A DNA stretch of 6,006 nucleotides, from positions 1 to 6,006 of the forward strand of contig JAGXAX010000097.1 in the NCBI GenBank assembly GCA_018971405.1. The letters run 5' to 3'. The notes under the pieces were generated by a model. The model was not told where the DNA came from, did not search any database, and was given only the letters and a program-made list of their open reading frames with translations. Source of the DNA: Alphaproteobacteria bacterium. GTDB lineage: Bacteria > Pseudomonadota > Alphaproteobacteria > Micavibrionales > UBA2020. Positions within the stretch are counted from its first letter, which is position 1, and the number at the start of each line of letters is the position of its first letter. A program made the translations under genes and the position numbers. Shown piece after piece: positions 1 through 6,006 of this stretch.

Positions 1-2184
1 ATGACGGAACGGGTTTCGCTGAAAAAAAGGCTTTGGAACCATATAAAGCGCCTTGCGCTGTCGCGCCGTGCGGCGGTGTTGCTGACCGTCGCGGCGGTGG
101 CGTCGTGCCTTGCCACCTATTCCGTCCTGACGCGGCGCTCGACGGACATCGACACGATCTACTGGCTGCTCAACCTCGACCTCGTGCTGCTGCTGATGAT
201 GGGGACCGCCGTCGCGCGGCAGGCGGTGCGCCTGTGGAGCGAAAGGAAGCGCGGCATCGCCGGCGCAAGGCTGCACGTGCGCCTTGTGTTCATCTTCGGC
301 GTGCTGGCGGCGGCGCCGGCTATTTTGATGGCGCTGTTCTCGTCGATCTTCCTCTATTTCGGCATCCACGCGTGGTTCAACGCCCGCGTCAGCACGGCGG
401 TGCATGAATCTCTCGAAGTCGCGCAGGCCTACCTGAAAGAGCACAAGGAAGTGATGCGCGCCGACGTGCTGGCGATGGTCAACGACCTCAACCGCGAGGC
501 GCCGGAACTCGCGGGCGCCCCCGCGGCGCTGAACGACTATCTGGAGACGGAGGCGCAGCTGCGGAACTTGCCGGAGGCCATCATCGTCACTTCCGGAGAC
601 AAGATCCGCGCCCATTCCAAGCTGGCCTTCACGCTGGAGATGTCGAAGATCCCGCCGAAGATGTTCCAGAAGGCGGAAGACGGAAACGTCGTGCTGATCA
701 CCGACAGCGACCGCGCCCATATCCGCGCCCTCGTCAAGCTCGACGGTTATTTCGACAGCTACCTTTACGTCGGGCGGCTGGTGGACGCGACCGTGCTGGC
801 GCATATGCAGACGACCGAAGAGGCGGTCAGGGAATACACGACGCTGCAGGGGCGGAAGACGCAGCTGCAGGTCTCGGTCACGGCGGTGTTCATCGCGGTG
901 GCGCTGCTGCTGCTGCTGGCGGCGGTGTGGTTCGGGCTTGTTTTCGCGGGGCAGCTCGTCGCGCCGGTGAGCGCGCTGATCGCGGCGGCGGAGCGCGTGC
1001 GGCGCGGCGACTTGAGCGCGCGCGTGACGGAGACCGACAACGACGACGAGATCGGCCTGCTCGGCCGCGCCTTCAACCGCATGACGCGGCAGATCGAGGA
1101 GCAGCGCGACGAGCTGGTCGCCGCCAACCGCATGCTCGACGAGCGGCGGCGCTTCACCGAGGCGGTATTGTCCGGCGCGTCGTCGGGCATCATCGGGCTT
1201 GACGCGGAAGGCTTCGTCACGCTCGCCAATTCCCGCGCGGCGGAAGTGCTGGCGGGTGACGGGCACCGCGATTTCACCGGCGCGCGTCTGGTCGATTTCA
1301 TCCCCGAGGCCGCGGGCCTGCTGGAGAAGGCGCACCAGTCTCCCGACAAGCCTGCCGCGCTGCAGCTCGAATTCGCCGCGGGCAGCGGGCCTCATAAAAC
1401 CGTGTTCCTGCGCATCACGGCGGAGAAGGGCGGCGCGGGGGCGGTCGCGACCATCGACGACATTTCCGCGCTCGTCTCGGCGCAGAAGAAATCGGCGTGG
1501 GCCGATGTCGCGCGGCGCATCGCGCACGAGATCAAGAACCCGCTGACGCCCATCCAGCTCTCCGCCGAGCGGCTGAAGCGCAAATACCTGCCGCAGATCC
1601 ACGACGATCCGGAGACGTTCGAGAAATGCACGGACACCATCGTCCGTCAGGTCGGCGATATCGGGCGGATGGTCGGCGAGTTTTCGGCCTACGCCCGCAT
1701 GCCGAACGCGAACAAGCAGGCCGAGGACGTCGTCGCCCTCTGTCAGGACGCGCTCGTGCTGCAGCAGCAGGCGCACCCTGATTTGCATTTCGGCTTTATC
1801 GCCTCCGCGCCCGCGATCGCCGCCAATTGCGACCGTGCGCAGCTGACGCGCGTCGTCACCAACCTCCTCCAGAACGCGATCGACTCGGTGCGCGAGCGCC
1901 AGCAGCAGAGCGCCGGCGCGGGCGCGGTCAGGCTGGTGGTCGAGCGGCGCGGCGAGAATGTCGCTGTGTCGGTCGAGGACAACGGCCTCGGCCTGCCGGA
2001 AAAGGTGAAAGACCAGTTGCTGGAGCCTTATGTGACGACGAAGAAGAAGGGCTCCGGCCTCGGGCTGGCCATCGTCAAAAAAATTATGGAAGACCACGAG
2101 GGAAGTGTGGTATTGGAGAACAGTGTCCTTGAGGATACTGGCGCGAAAGCCACAATCGTCTTTCCGAGGGATATGAAAGATTAA
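1..2184 (+). CDS. ntrY: NtrY-type membrane sensor histidine kinase
   Basis: This is the sensor kinase of the NtrY/NtrX two-component system. It autophosphorylates on a histidine and passes the phosphate to NtrX; relatives are linked to nitrogen metabolism, redox or oxygen response and envelope control. Hydrophobic segments lie near residues 24-44, 53-72 and 95-120, followed by a periplasmic region of about 170 residues and a fourth membrane helix near 291-317. A HAMP linker follows (about 317-370), then a PAS domain (about 380-490). The DHp motif HEIKNPL carries the phospho-accepting His509. The ATPase domain shows an N box (NLLQNAIDS, Asn625), a G1 box (DNGLGLP, Asp660) and a G2 box (GSGLGLAIV, 684-692). 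The 727-residue length and architecture fit a full NtrY. The ATG is the first base of the window, so neither its ribosome-binding site nor a longer start can be checked. It ends 1 bp before ntrX, so the two are surely cotranscribed. The PAS domain of some NtrY proteins binds haem; that cannot be judged here. Confidence 0.95.
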   Translation: MTERVSLKKRLWNHIKRLALSRRAAVLLTVAAVASCLATYSVLTRRSTDIDTIYWLLNLDLVLLLMMGTAVARQAVRLWSERKRGIAGARLHVRLVFIFGVLAAAPAILMALFSSIFLYFGIHAWFNARVSTAVHESLEVAQAYLKEHKEVMRADVLAMVNDLNREAPELAGAPAALNDYLETEAQLRNLPEAIIVTSGDKIRAHSKLAFTLEMSKIPPKMFQKAEDGNVVLITDSDRAHIRALVKLDGYFDSYLYVGRLVDATVLAHMQTTEEAVREYTTLQGRKTQLQVSVTAVFIAVALLLLLAAVWFGLVFAGQLVAPVSALIAAAERVRRGDLSARVTETDNDDEIGLLGRAFNRMTRQIEEQRDELVAANRMLDERRRFTEAVLSGASSGIIGLDAEGFVTLANSRAAEVLAGDGHRDFTGARLVDFIPEAAGLLEKAHQSPDKPAALQLEFAAGSGPHKTVFLRITAEKGGAGAVATIDDISALVSAQKKSAWADVARRIAHEIKNPLTPIQLSAERLKRKYLPQIHDDPETFEKCTDTIVRQVGDIGRMVGEFSAYARMPNANKQAEDVVALCQDALVLQQQAHPDLHFGFIASAPAIAANCDRAQLTRVVTNLLQNAIDSVRERQQQSAGAGAVRLVVERRGENVAVSVEDNGLGLPEKVKDQLLEPYVTTKKKGSGLGLAIVKKIMEDHEGSVVLENSVLEDTGAKATIVFPRDMKD

Positions 2185-2185
2185 C

Positions 2186-3637
2186 ATGCCCGCCAACATT
2201 CTCATCGTCGACGATCAGGAAGACATCCGGATGCTCATGCAGGGCATTCTGGGCGACGAGGGCTACGCGACGGAAACGGCCAAAGATGCGCAGACCGCCG
2301 TGAAGATCATCTCCGAGAAAGCCCCCGACATGGTGGTGCTCGACATCTGGCTCGAAGACAGCGACATGGACGGCATGGCGCTCCTGAAGAAACTGGTCAA
2401 AAGCCACCCGCACATGCCGGTGATCATGATCAGCGGCCACGGCAGCATCGAGACGGCGGTTTCGGCGATCCAGCTCGGCGCGTACGACTTCATCGAGAAG
2501 CCTTTCAAGTCCGACCGGCTGCTGGTGCTGACGCAGCGCGCGCTGGAGGCGGGGCGGCTGCGCCGTGAAAATCAGGAGCTGCGCGTGCGCGCCCTCGGCG
2601 GCGAGACGGCGCTCTACGGAGATTCATCGCTGATACAGCAGGTGCGGCAGAACATTTTGCGCGTCGCGCCGACGGGCAGCCGCGTGCTGGTCACGGGCCA
2701 GCCGGGCACGGGCAAGAACATCGCCGCGCGCATGCTGCACGCCCACTCGAAGCGCGCGGACAAGAACTACGTCGTCATCAACTGCGCGATCCTCTCGCCG
2801 GAGCGCCTCGAAGCAGAGCTGTTCGGGACGGAGGGCGCGAATGTGAAATCGGGCGCTGTCGCGCCGGGCGGCCGGCAGCAGGGCGTGCTGGAGCAGGCCA
2901 ACGGCGGCACGCTGTTTCTCGATGAAGTGGCGGACATGCCGCCGGAGACGCAGGCGAAGATCGTCCGCGTGCTGCAGGACCAGCATTTCACCCGCCTCGG
3001 CGGCAGGGAGAGGGTCGAGGTCGACGTGCGCGTCGTCGCCGCGACCAACCAGGATTTGCCCGAACTGATGAAACAGGGGAAATTCCGCGAAGACCTTTAC
3101 TACCGCCTCAACGTCGTGCCGATCGCCATGCCCGCGCTCAGCGAGCGGCTGGACGACATTCCGCTGCTGGCGGATTATTTCATGAGCCAGGCGGCGCTCT
3201 CCGCCAATACGGCGGCGCGGAGTTTCGCGCCGGACGCCATCGCCCTGATGCAGTCCTACGACTGGCCGGGCAATGTCCGGCAGCTGCGCAACGTCATCGA
3301 ATGGCTGCTGATCATGGCGGCGGGAGAAGCGGACGCGCCCATCACCGCCGACATGATGCCGCCCGACCTCAAGCAGAAGGCCGAGGCGATGGTGCGCGGG
3401 CAGGACGTGGTCGAACTGATGTCGAAGCCCCTGCGCGAGGCGCGGGAGATTTTCGAGCGCGAATACCTGCTTTCGCAGGTCAGCCGTTTCGGCGGCAACA
3501 TCTCGAAGACCGCGGGTTTCATCGGCATGGAGCGCTCGGCGCTGCACCGCAAGCTCAAGTCGCTCGGCATACAAATGAACGAAAAAGACGCGGCGAACGA
3601 AAAAGACGACGCCGACAAAGAGCGGGGCGCGGGATAA
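2186..3637 (+). CDS. ntrX: NtrX response regulator, NtrC family
   Basis: This is the partner regulator of NtrY, a DNA-binding protein of the NtrC family. The receiver domain (about 1-125) has the acidic pair Asp9/Asp10, phospho-acceptor Asp53 in VVLDIW, Ser83 in MISGHG and Lys105 in EKPF. The AAA+ domain (about 140-375) has Walker A GQPGTGKN (171-178), Walker B GGTLFLDE (240-247), a sensor I stretch VRVVAATN, an arginine-finger segment FREDLYYRLN and WPGNVRQLRN (360-369). A Fis-type helix-turn-helix occupies about 424-462. A 21-residue charged tail with an NEKD repeat closes the protein. Where sigma54 activators carry GAFTGA after ELFG, this protein has an unrelated sequence (214-228), so it probably does not activate sigma54 promoters in the classical way; the same loss is known in NtrX relatives. 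The ATG lies 1 bp after the ntrY stop, with only weak purine stretches upstream, suggesting translational coupling. The symbol rests on domain content plus the adjacent ntrY. Confidence 0.95.
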   Translation: MPANILIVDDQEDIRMLMQGILGDEGYATETAKDAQTAVKIISEKAPDMVVLDIWLEDSDMDGMALLKKLVKSHPHMPVIMISGHGSIETAVSAIQLGAYDFIEKPFKSDRLLVLTQRALEAGRLRRENQELRVRALGGETALYGDSSLIQQVRQNILRVAPTGSRVLVTGQPGTGKNIAARMLHAHSKRADKNYVVINCAILSPERLEAELFGTEGANVKSGAVAPGGRQQGVLEQANGGTLFLDEVADMPPETQAKIVRVLQDQHFTRLGGRERVEVDVRVVAATNQDLPELMKQGKFREDLYYRLNVVPIAMPALSERLDDIPLLADYFMSQAALSANTAARSFAPDAIALMQSYDWPGNVRQLRNVIEWLLIMAAGEADAPITADMMPPDLKQKAEAMVRGQDVVELMSKPLREAREIFEREYLLSQVSRFGGNISKTAGFIGMERSALHRKLKSLGIQMNEKDAANEKDDADKERGAG

Positions 3638-3640
3638 GCC

Positions 3641-4531
3641 ATGCCGCGCTATTCCTATGTGAATGGACGATATGTTCCGCATGCCGGAGCGGCGGTGCAT
3701 ATCGAGGACCGCGGCTTCCAGTTCGCTGACGGCGTTTACGAAGTGATCTCTTTCGTCAACGGCCATTTTGCCGACGAAGCCGGGCATCTCGACCGGCTGG
3801 AGCGTTCATTGCATGAAATGCGCATCGCCCAGCCGATGCCGCGCAAGGCGCTGCAGCTTGTCTTGCGCGCCTTCATCCGCCGCAACCGGCTCAAGAACGC
3901 CTATGTTTATATCCAGGTGACGCGCGGGGCAGCGCCGCGCGATTTCAGGTTTCCCGCTGGGGATGTCAGGCCGACGCTGGTGATCACGCACCTTCTGCGT
4001 GCGCGCTTCGATCTTGAGGCGCGCAAGAAGCTGCTCGGGAAAGCGGTCACCGTGCCGGACATCCGCTGGAAACGCCGCGATATCAAGACGACGGGCCTGA
4101 CGGCGCAGGTGCTGGCCAAGCAGGAAGCGGTCGAGCGCGGCGCGTACGAGGCGTGGATGGTGGACGACAAAGGTTTCGTCACCGAAGGCTCCTCGACCAA
4201 CGCGTGGATCGTCGATAAAAAAGGCATGCTCGTCACCCGCCCGACCGATCATCATGATATTCTGAAAGGCGTGACGCGGAACGCCATTCAGGCCCTGTGC
4301 AAAAAGGAAGGCGTGAAGCTCGTCGAGCGCGCCTTCACGCCCGCAGAGGCTTATAAAGCCAAGGAGGCCTTCATCACTGCGGCCGGCACGCTCGTCATGC
4401 CGATCGTCGAGATCGACGGCCATAAAATCGGCGACGGCAGGCTCGGCACGCTCACCGAAAAAATCCTCGATCTTTATTTCGCCTATGCTTCCGATAAAAA
4501 GCGCAGGCAGGAACGCTGGACGCCGAAATGA
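3641..4531 (+). CDS. dat: D-amino-acid transaminase-like PLP enzyme, class IV
   Basis: This is a fold-type IV PLP aminotransferase of 296 residues. The best match is the D-amino acid (D-alanine) aminotransferase family, which interconverts D-Ala and 2-oxoglutarate with pyruvate and D-Glu in the cytoplasm and so supplies peptidoglycan precursors. Features seen: the N-terminal signature DRGFQFADGVYEV (23-35), VTRGAAPRDF (93-102), the PLP lysine in RRDIKTTGL (Lys149), AKQEA (159-163), the cofactor-binding VTEGSSTN (180-187, Glu182), ILKGVTR (207-213) and a C-terminal ITAAGTLVMPIVEIDG (245-260). The classical Bacillus enzyme has PRxH at the substrate carboxylate trap; here the Arg is kept (Arg100) but the His position is Phe102, so substrate preference may differ. 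Other class IV enzymes (branched-chain aminotransferase, aminodeoxychorismate lyase) are less likely given the DRGFQF and VTEGSS motifs. The start is 3 bp after the ntrX stop and its last 4 bp overlap the HAD gene, so it sits inside the ntrYX operon. The ribosome-binding site is weak. Confidence 0.85.
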   Translation: MPRYSYVNGRYVPHAGAAVHIEDRGFQFADGVYEVISFVNGHFADEAGHLDRLERSLHEMRIAQPMPRKALQLVLRAFIRRNRLKNAYVYIQVTRGAAPRDFRFPAGDVRPTLVITHLLRARFDLEARKKLLGKAVTVPDIRWKRRDIKTTGLTAQVLAKQEAVERGAYEAWMVDDKGFVTEGSSTNAWIVDKKGMLVTRPTDHHDILKGVTRNAIQALCKKEGVKLVERAFTPAEAYKAKEAFITAAGTLVMPIVEIDGHKIGDGRLGTLTEKILDLYFAYASDKKRRQERWTPK

Positions 4532-5187
4532 CCCTCCCCAAACCCCGTGCCGTGATTTTCGACTGGGACGATACCATCATCGACAGCTGGGGGCCGACGC
4601 TGCGCGCGCTCAACGCCGCGCTTGCCGCCATGGGCGAAGAGCCGTGGACGGATGAAGAAGCGCGCCGCCGCTGCGGCGCCTCGGCGCGGGATTTGTTCCG
4701 CCAGCTGTTCGGCGACCGCTGGCAGGAGGCGGACAGGATATTTTTCGACGCACTGCGCGCGCTCTTCTCCGCGCATATCCCCGTCTTCGCAGGGGCGGAG
4801 CCGGTGCTGAAAGCGCTGGACGACAATAAAATCTACATGGCCGTGGTCAGCAACAAGCGCGGGCCTTTGTTGCGCGAGGAAGCGAAAAAATCCGGCCTTG
4901 AACGCTATTTCGGCAAGATCGTCGGCGCGGGCGACGCCGCCGCGGACAAGCCCGATCCCGCGCCCGTGCATATGGCGCTGGAAGGCAGCGGGATTGCCGC
5001 AGGCGCGGACGTCTGGTTCGTCGGCGACAGCCACACCGACATGCTCTGCGCCGCCAATGCAGGGTGCTTAGGGTTCCTGATCGAGACCAAGCCGCCGCCC
5101 GCGGAAGCGCTGCTGCGGCATCCGCCGCGCCGTCGTTTCAGGGAACATTCTGATTTTATGGAATATATAGAGAGCGTTTTTGCGTGA
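4528..5187 (+). CDS. HAD-superfamily hydrolase (phosphoglycolate phosphatase-like)
   Basis: This is a 219-residue haloacid dehalogenase-type phosphohydrolase. All four HAD motifs are visible. Motif I is FDWDDT, with nucleophile Asp12 and acid/base Asp14. Motif II is VVSNK with Ser108. Motif III is the lysine of DKPDP (Lys141). Motif IV is VGDSHTDM with Asp167 and Asp171. A helical insertion between motifs I and II (about 20-90) fits a C1 cap, as in Gph or PpaX-like phosphatases that cleave small phosphorylated metabolites. The actual substrate cannot be read from the sequence. The ATG overlaps the dat stop as ATGA, so translation is probably coupled; the nearest purine-rich AGGAA (4509-4513) is rather far from the start. 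It is the last gene before the 92-bp gap. The basic stretch near 199-206 and a C terminus ending in a short amphipathic segment look like normal variation. Family assignment is firm; a specific function would be a guess. Confidence 0.9.
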   Translation: MTLPKPRAVIFDWDDTIIDSWGPTLRALNAALAAMGEEPWTDEEARRRCGASARDLFRQLFGDRWQEADRIFFDALRALFSAHIPVFAGAEPVLKALDDNKIYMAVVSNKRGPLLREEAKKSGLERYFGKIVGAGDAAADKPDPAPVHMALEGSGIAAGADVWFVGDSHTDMLCAANAGCLGFLIETKPPPAEALLRHPPRRRFREHSDFMEYIESVFA

Positions 5188-5193
5188 GAAAGC

Positions 5194-5225
5194 GAGAATT
5201 TCCCTGGTGTTGCGAGGGCATTCTC
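5194..5225. terminator. Hairpin after the HAD gene, possible terminator or hfq leader structure
   Basis: An inverted repeat starts 7 bp after the HAD stop. Outer arms GAGAAT (5194-5199) and ATTCTC (5220-5225) pair perfectly. Inner arms CCCT (5202-5205) and AGGG (5215-5218) continue the stem after a small asymmetric internal loop (TT against C), leaving a 9-base loop. It is followed by CTTTAAAT, which has only three consecutive T, so it is a weak intrinsic terminator at best. It could reduce read-through from the upstream operon or be a structured element at the 5' end of the hfq transcript. Confidence 0.4.
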
Positions 5226-5262
5226 CTTTAAATACAGCATTATTTGTTGATAAGTCATTTTT

Positions 5263-5268
5263 AAGAGG
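5263..5268 (+). promoter_or_regulatory. hfq ribosome-binding site
   Basis: AAGAGG lies 11 bp before the hfq ATG at 5280. It is the clearest Shine-Dalgarno-like sequence in the window and supports the chosen hfq start. Another ATG directly abuts it (5269), but that opens a frame of only four codons and is too close to the site to be used well. Confidence 0.6.
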
Positions 5269-5279
5269 ATGCTGCAGGC

Positions 5280-5546
5280 ATGACTGAAAAAAGCCAGAAC
5301 CTACAGGACAAGTTTTTAAACAAGATCCGCAAGGAAAAAGTGTCGGTCACCGTTTTTCTGGTGAACGGCGTCAAGCTGCAGGGGATGATCACCTGGTTTG
5401 ACAACTTCTCGATGCTGCTGCGGCGCGACTCGCACTCGCAGCTGATTTACAAGCACGCGATCTCCACCATCATGCCGGCCTCGGCGGTCAGGCTGTTCGA
5501 CGACGAGGATGACGCCGCCCCCGCGGATGACGACAGGCAAGAATGA
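5280..5546 (+). CDS. hfq: RNA chaperone Hfq
   Basis: Hfq is a hexameric Sm-like RNA-binding protein that pairs small RNAs with target mRNAs and influences mRNA stability and translation. The 88-residue protein begins with the proximal-face segment LQDKFLN (8-14). It continues with the Sm1 part [11 protein letters not shown] (25-35), [12 protein letters not shown] (39-50) and the Sm2 signature YKHAIST (57-63) followed by IMP. Gln9, Phe43, Tyr57, Lys58 and His59 match E. coli Gln8, Phe42, Tyr55, Lys56 and His57. The rim segment reads RKEK instead of RRER, and position 26 is Phe where E. coli has Tyr25. One extra residue in RRDSHSQ relative to E. coli is usual in alphaproteobacterial Hfq. The tail after about residue 72 is short and acidic ([12 protein letters not shown]). 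It follows the 92-bp gap with a good ribosome-binding site, and its stop overlaps the hflX start as ATGA. In many alphaproteobacteria this gene is called nrfA or hfq and lies next to ntrYX. Confidence 0.97.
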   Translation: MTEKSQNLQDKFLNKIRKEKVSVTVFLVNGVKLQGMITWFDNFSMLLRRDSHSQLIYKHAISTIMPASAVRLFDDEDDAAPADDDRQE

Positions 5547-6006
5547 GCGAAAAAGTCATCGTCCTGCACCCGTCCCTGACGGCGGCCCCGACAAACGATG
5601 GCGCGACTGCCCGCAGTTTTGAACGCGACCCCGACGCGGCGCTCGAAGAGGCGCTTGGCCTCGCGCGCGCGATAGATCTCGAGATCGTCCACGCCGAAAT
5701 CGTGAAGCTGAAGGCCGTGACGCCGGCGACGCTGCTCGGCTCCGGCACCGTCCAGCGCGTCACGGACATGATCCATGCATGGCATGACAAGGGCGAAGAG
5801 GTCGGGCTGGTCTATGTCGATTGCGCGCTCTCGCCGGTGCAGCAGCGCAATCTCGAAAAGGAGTGGCACGCGAAGGTCATCGACCGCACGGGGCTTATTC
5901 TGGAGATTTTCGGCGCGCGCGCCCGCACCAAGGAAGGCAAATTGCAGGTCGATCTCGCCGCGCTCAATTACCAGCGTTCGCGCTTGGTGAAGGCGTGGTC
6001 GCACCT
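5543..6006 (+). CDS. hflX: HflX ribosome-associated GTPase, N-terminal part (truncated by window end)
   Basis: Only the first 154 codons are present; the frame stays open at the window edge. HflX is a GTPase that binds the 50S subunit and splits stalled or stressed ribosomes. The visible part is its N-terminal domain: an acidic helical stretch ([16 protein letters not shown], about 29-44), LLGSGTV (64-70), [13 protein letters not shown] (96-108), [14 protein letters not shown] (111-124), [14 protein letters not shown] (126-139) and [12 protein letters not shown] (143-154). These are hallmark HflX motifs in the expected order. The Walker-type GTPase domain would lie beyond the window. The ATG at 5543 overlaps the hfq stop as ATGA, with a weak AGG (5535-5537) upstream, so translation is likely coupled to hfq, matching the conserved hfq-hflX pair. 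The first 28 residues before the conserved region look variable. Confidence 0.93.
   Translation, partial: MSEKVIVLHPSLTAAPTNDGATARSFERDPDAALEEALGLARAIDLEIVHAEIVKLKAVTPATLLGSGTVQRVTDMIHAWHDKGEEVGLVYVDCALSPVQQRNLEKEWHAKVIDRTGLILEIFGARARTKEGKLQVDLAALNYQRSRLVKAWSH

Larger units (their letters stand above)
5188..5279 (+). promoter_or_regulatory. hfq upstream region, presumed promoter and leader
   Basis: This is the only non-coding gap in the window larger than a few bases, and it is clearly richer in A/T than its surroundings, especially 5226-5267. That makes it the natural place for an hfq promoter. I could not pick convincing -35/-10 pairs: TTTAAA at 5227-5232 is a passable -10, but CTGGTG 17 bp upstream is a poor -35; TTGCGA at 5210-5215 lacks a well-spaced partner. 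The promoter is inferred from position and composition only. Confidence 0.35.

Noticed and set aside
904..918. Five consecutive CTG triplets resembling a microsatellite
   Set aside because: They encode a leucine run in the fourth transmembrane helix of NtrY and are explained by codon preference and membrane composition.
765..1349. A 194-codon minus-strand open frame opposite ntrY
   Set aside because: It is Ser/Ala/Arg-rich low-complexity sequence, typical of an antisense shadow, over the well-supported transmembrane, HAMP and PAS region of NtrY.
2624..3787. A 387-codon open frame on the minus strand opposite ntrX and the start of dat
   Set aside because: It lies opposite a full set of NtrX motifs, is rich in His, Arg, Asp and Val as antisense frames of GC-rich genes usually are, and shows no recognisable domain. 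It spans the ntrX-dat junction.
3806..4423. A 205-codon minus-strand open frame opposite dat
   Set aside because: No domain is recognisable and it is fully covered by the conserved transaminase on the plus strand.
5864..5878. TGGCACG resembling the -24 element of a sigma54 promoter
   Set aside because: The matching -12 element TTGC is absent at the required spacing (GGTC is there), and the site lies inside conserved hflX coding sequence.
5447..6004. A 185-codon minus-strand open frame opposite the hfq end and hflX
   Set aside because: The plus strand reads as clear HflX and Hfq; the minus-strand protein is Arg/Asp/Ala-rich without known motifs.

Overview
This is a densely packed, all-plus-strand stretch of a GC-rich bacterial chromosome. 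Gene content and order (ntrY, ntrX, a class IV aminotransferase, a HAD hydrolase, hfq, hflX) are typical of Alphaproteobacteria, where ntrYX lies just upstream of hfq-hflX. The Hfq sequence (LLRRDSHSQ after the Sm1 motif, YKHAIST in Sm2, short acidic tail) also looks alphaproteobacterial. I would lean to a Rhodospirillales-like or related non-rhizobial lineage. That placement is an inference from gene order and style, not a search result.

Layout. 1-2184 encodes NtrY, a membrane histidine kinase with an N-terminal membrane region, a periplasmic sensor, HAMP, PAS, DHp and ATPase domains. After 1 bp, 2186-3637 encodes its partner NtrX, an NtrC-family regulator with receiver, AAA+ and Fis-type HTH domains. 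After 3 bp, 3641-4531 encodes a D-amino-acid-transaminase-like PLP enzyme. This overlaps by 4 bp (ATGA) the HAD-family phosphatase at 4528-5187. A 92-bp AT-richer gap follows; it carries a hairpin and the hfq ribosome-binding site. hfq (5280-5546) then overlaps by 4 bp (ATGA) the start of hflX (5543 onward), which runs off the window.

The spacing suggests two tightly coupled blocks: ntrY-ntrX-dat-HAD, and hfq-hflX. The gap between them is the only plausible place in the window for a terminator and a new promoter. The first block joins envelope or redox/nitrogen sensing to D-amino acid metabolism (probably D-Glu/D-Ala for peptidoglycan) and a small-molecule phosphatase. The second holds the RNA chaperone Hfq and the ribosome-rescue GTPase HflX.

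I see no mobile element, CRISPR array, tRNA, rRNA or convincing novel system. The points worth a second look are modest: NtrX lacks the sigma54-contacting GAFTGA loop, the transaminase has Phe where the classical enzyme has the His of its carboxylate trap, the HAD gene occupies a position in this neighbourhood where trkA is often found, the hfq leader has a hairpin, and the NtrX tail contains a short in-frame repeat.
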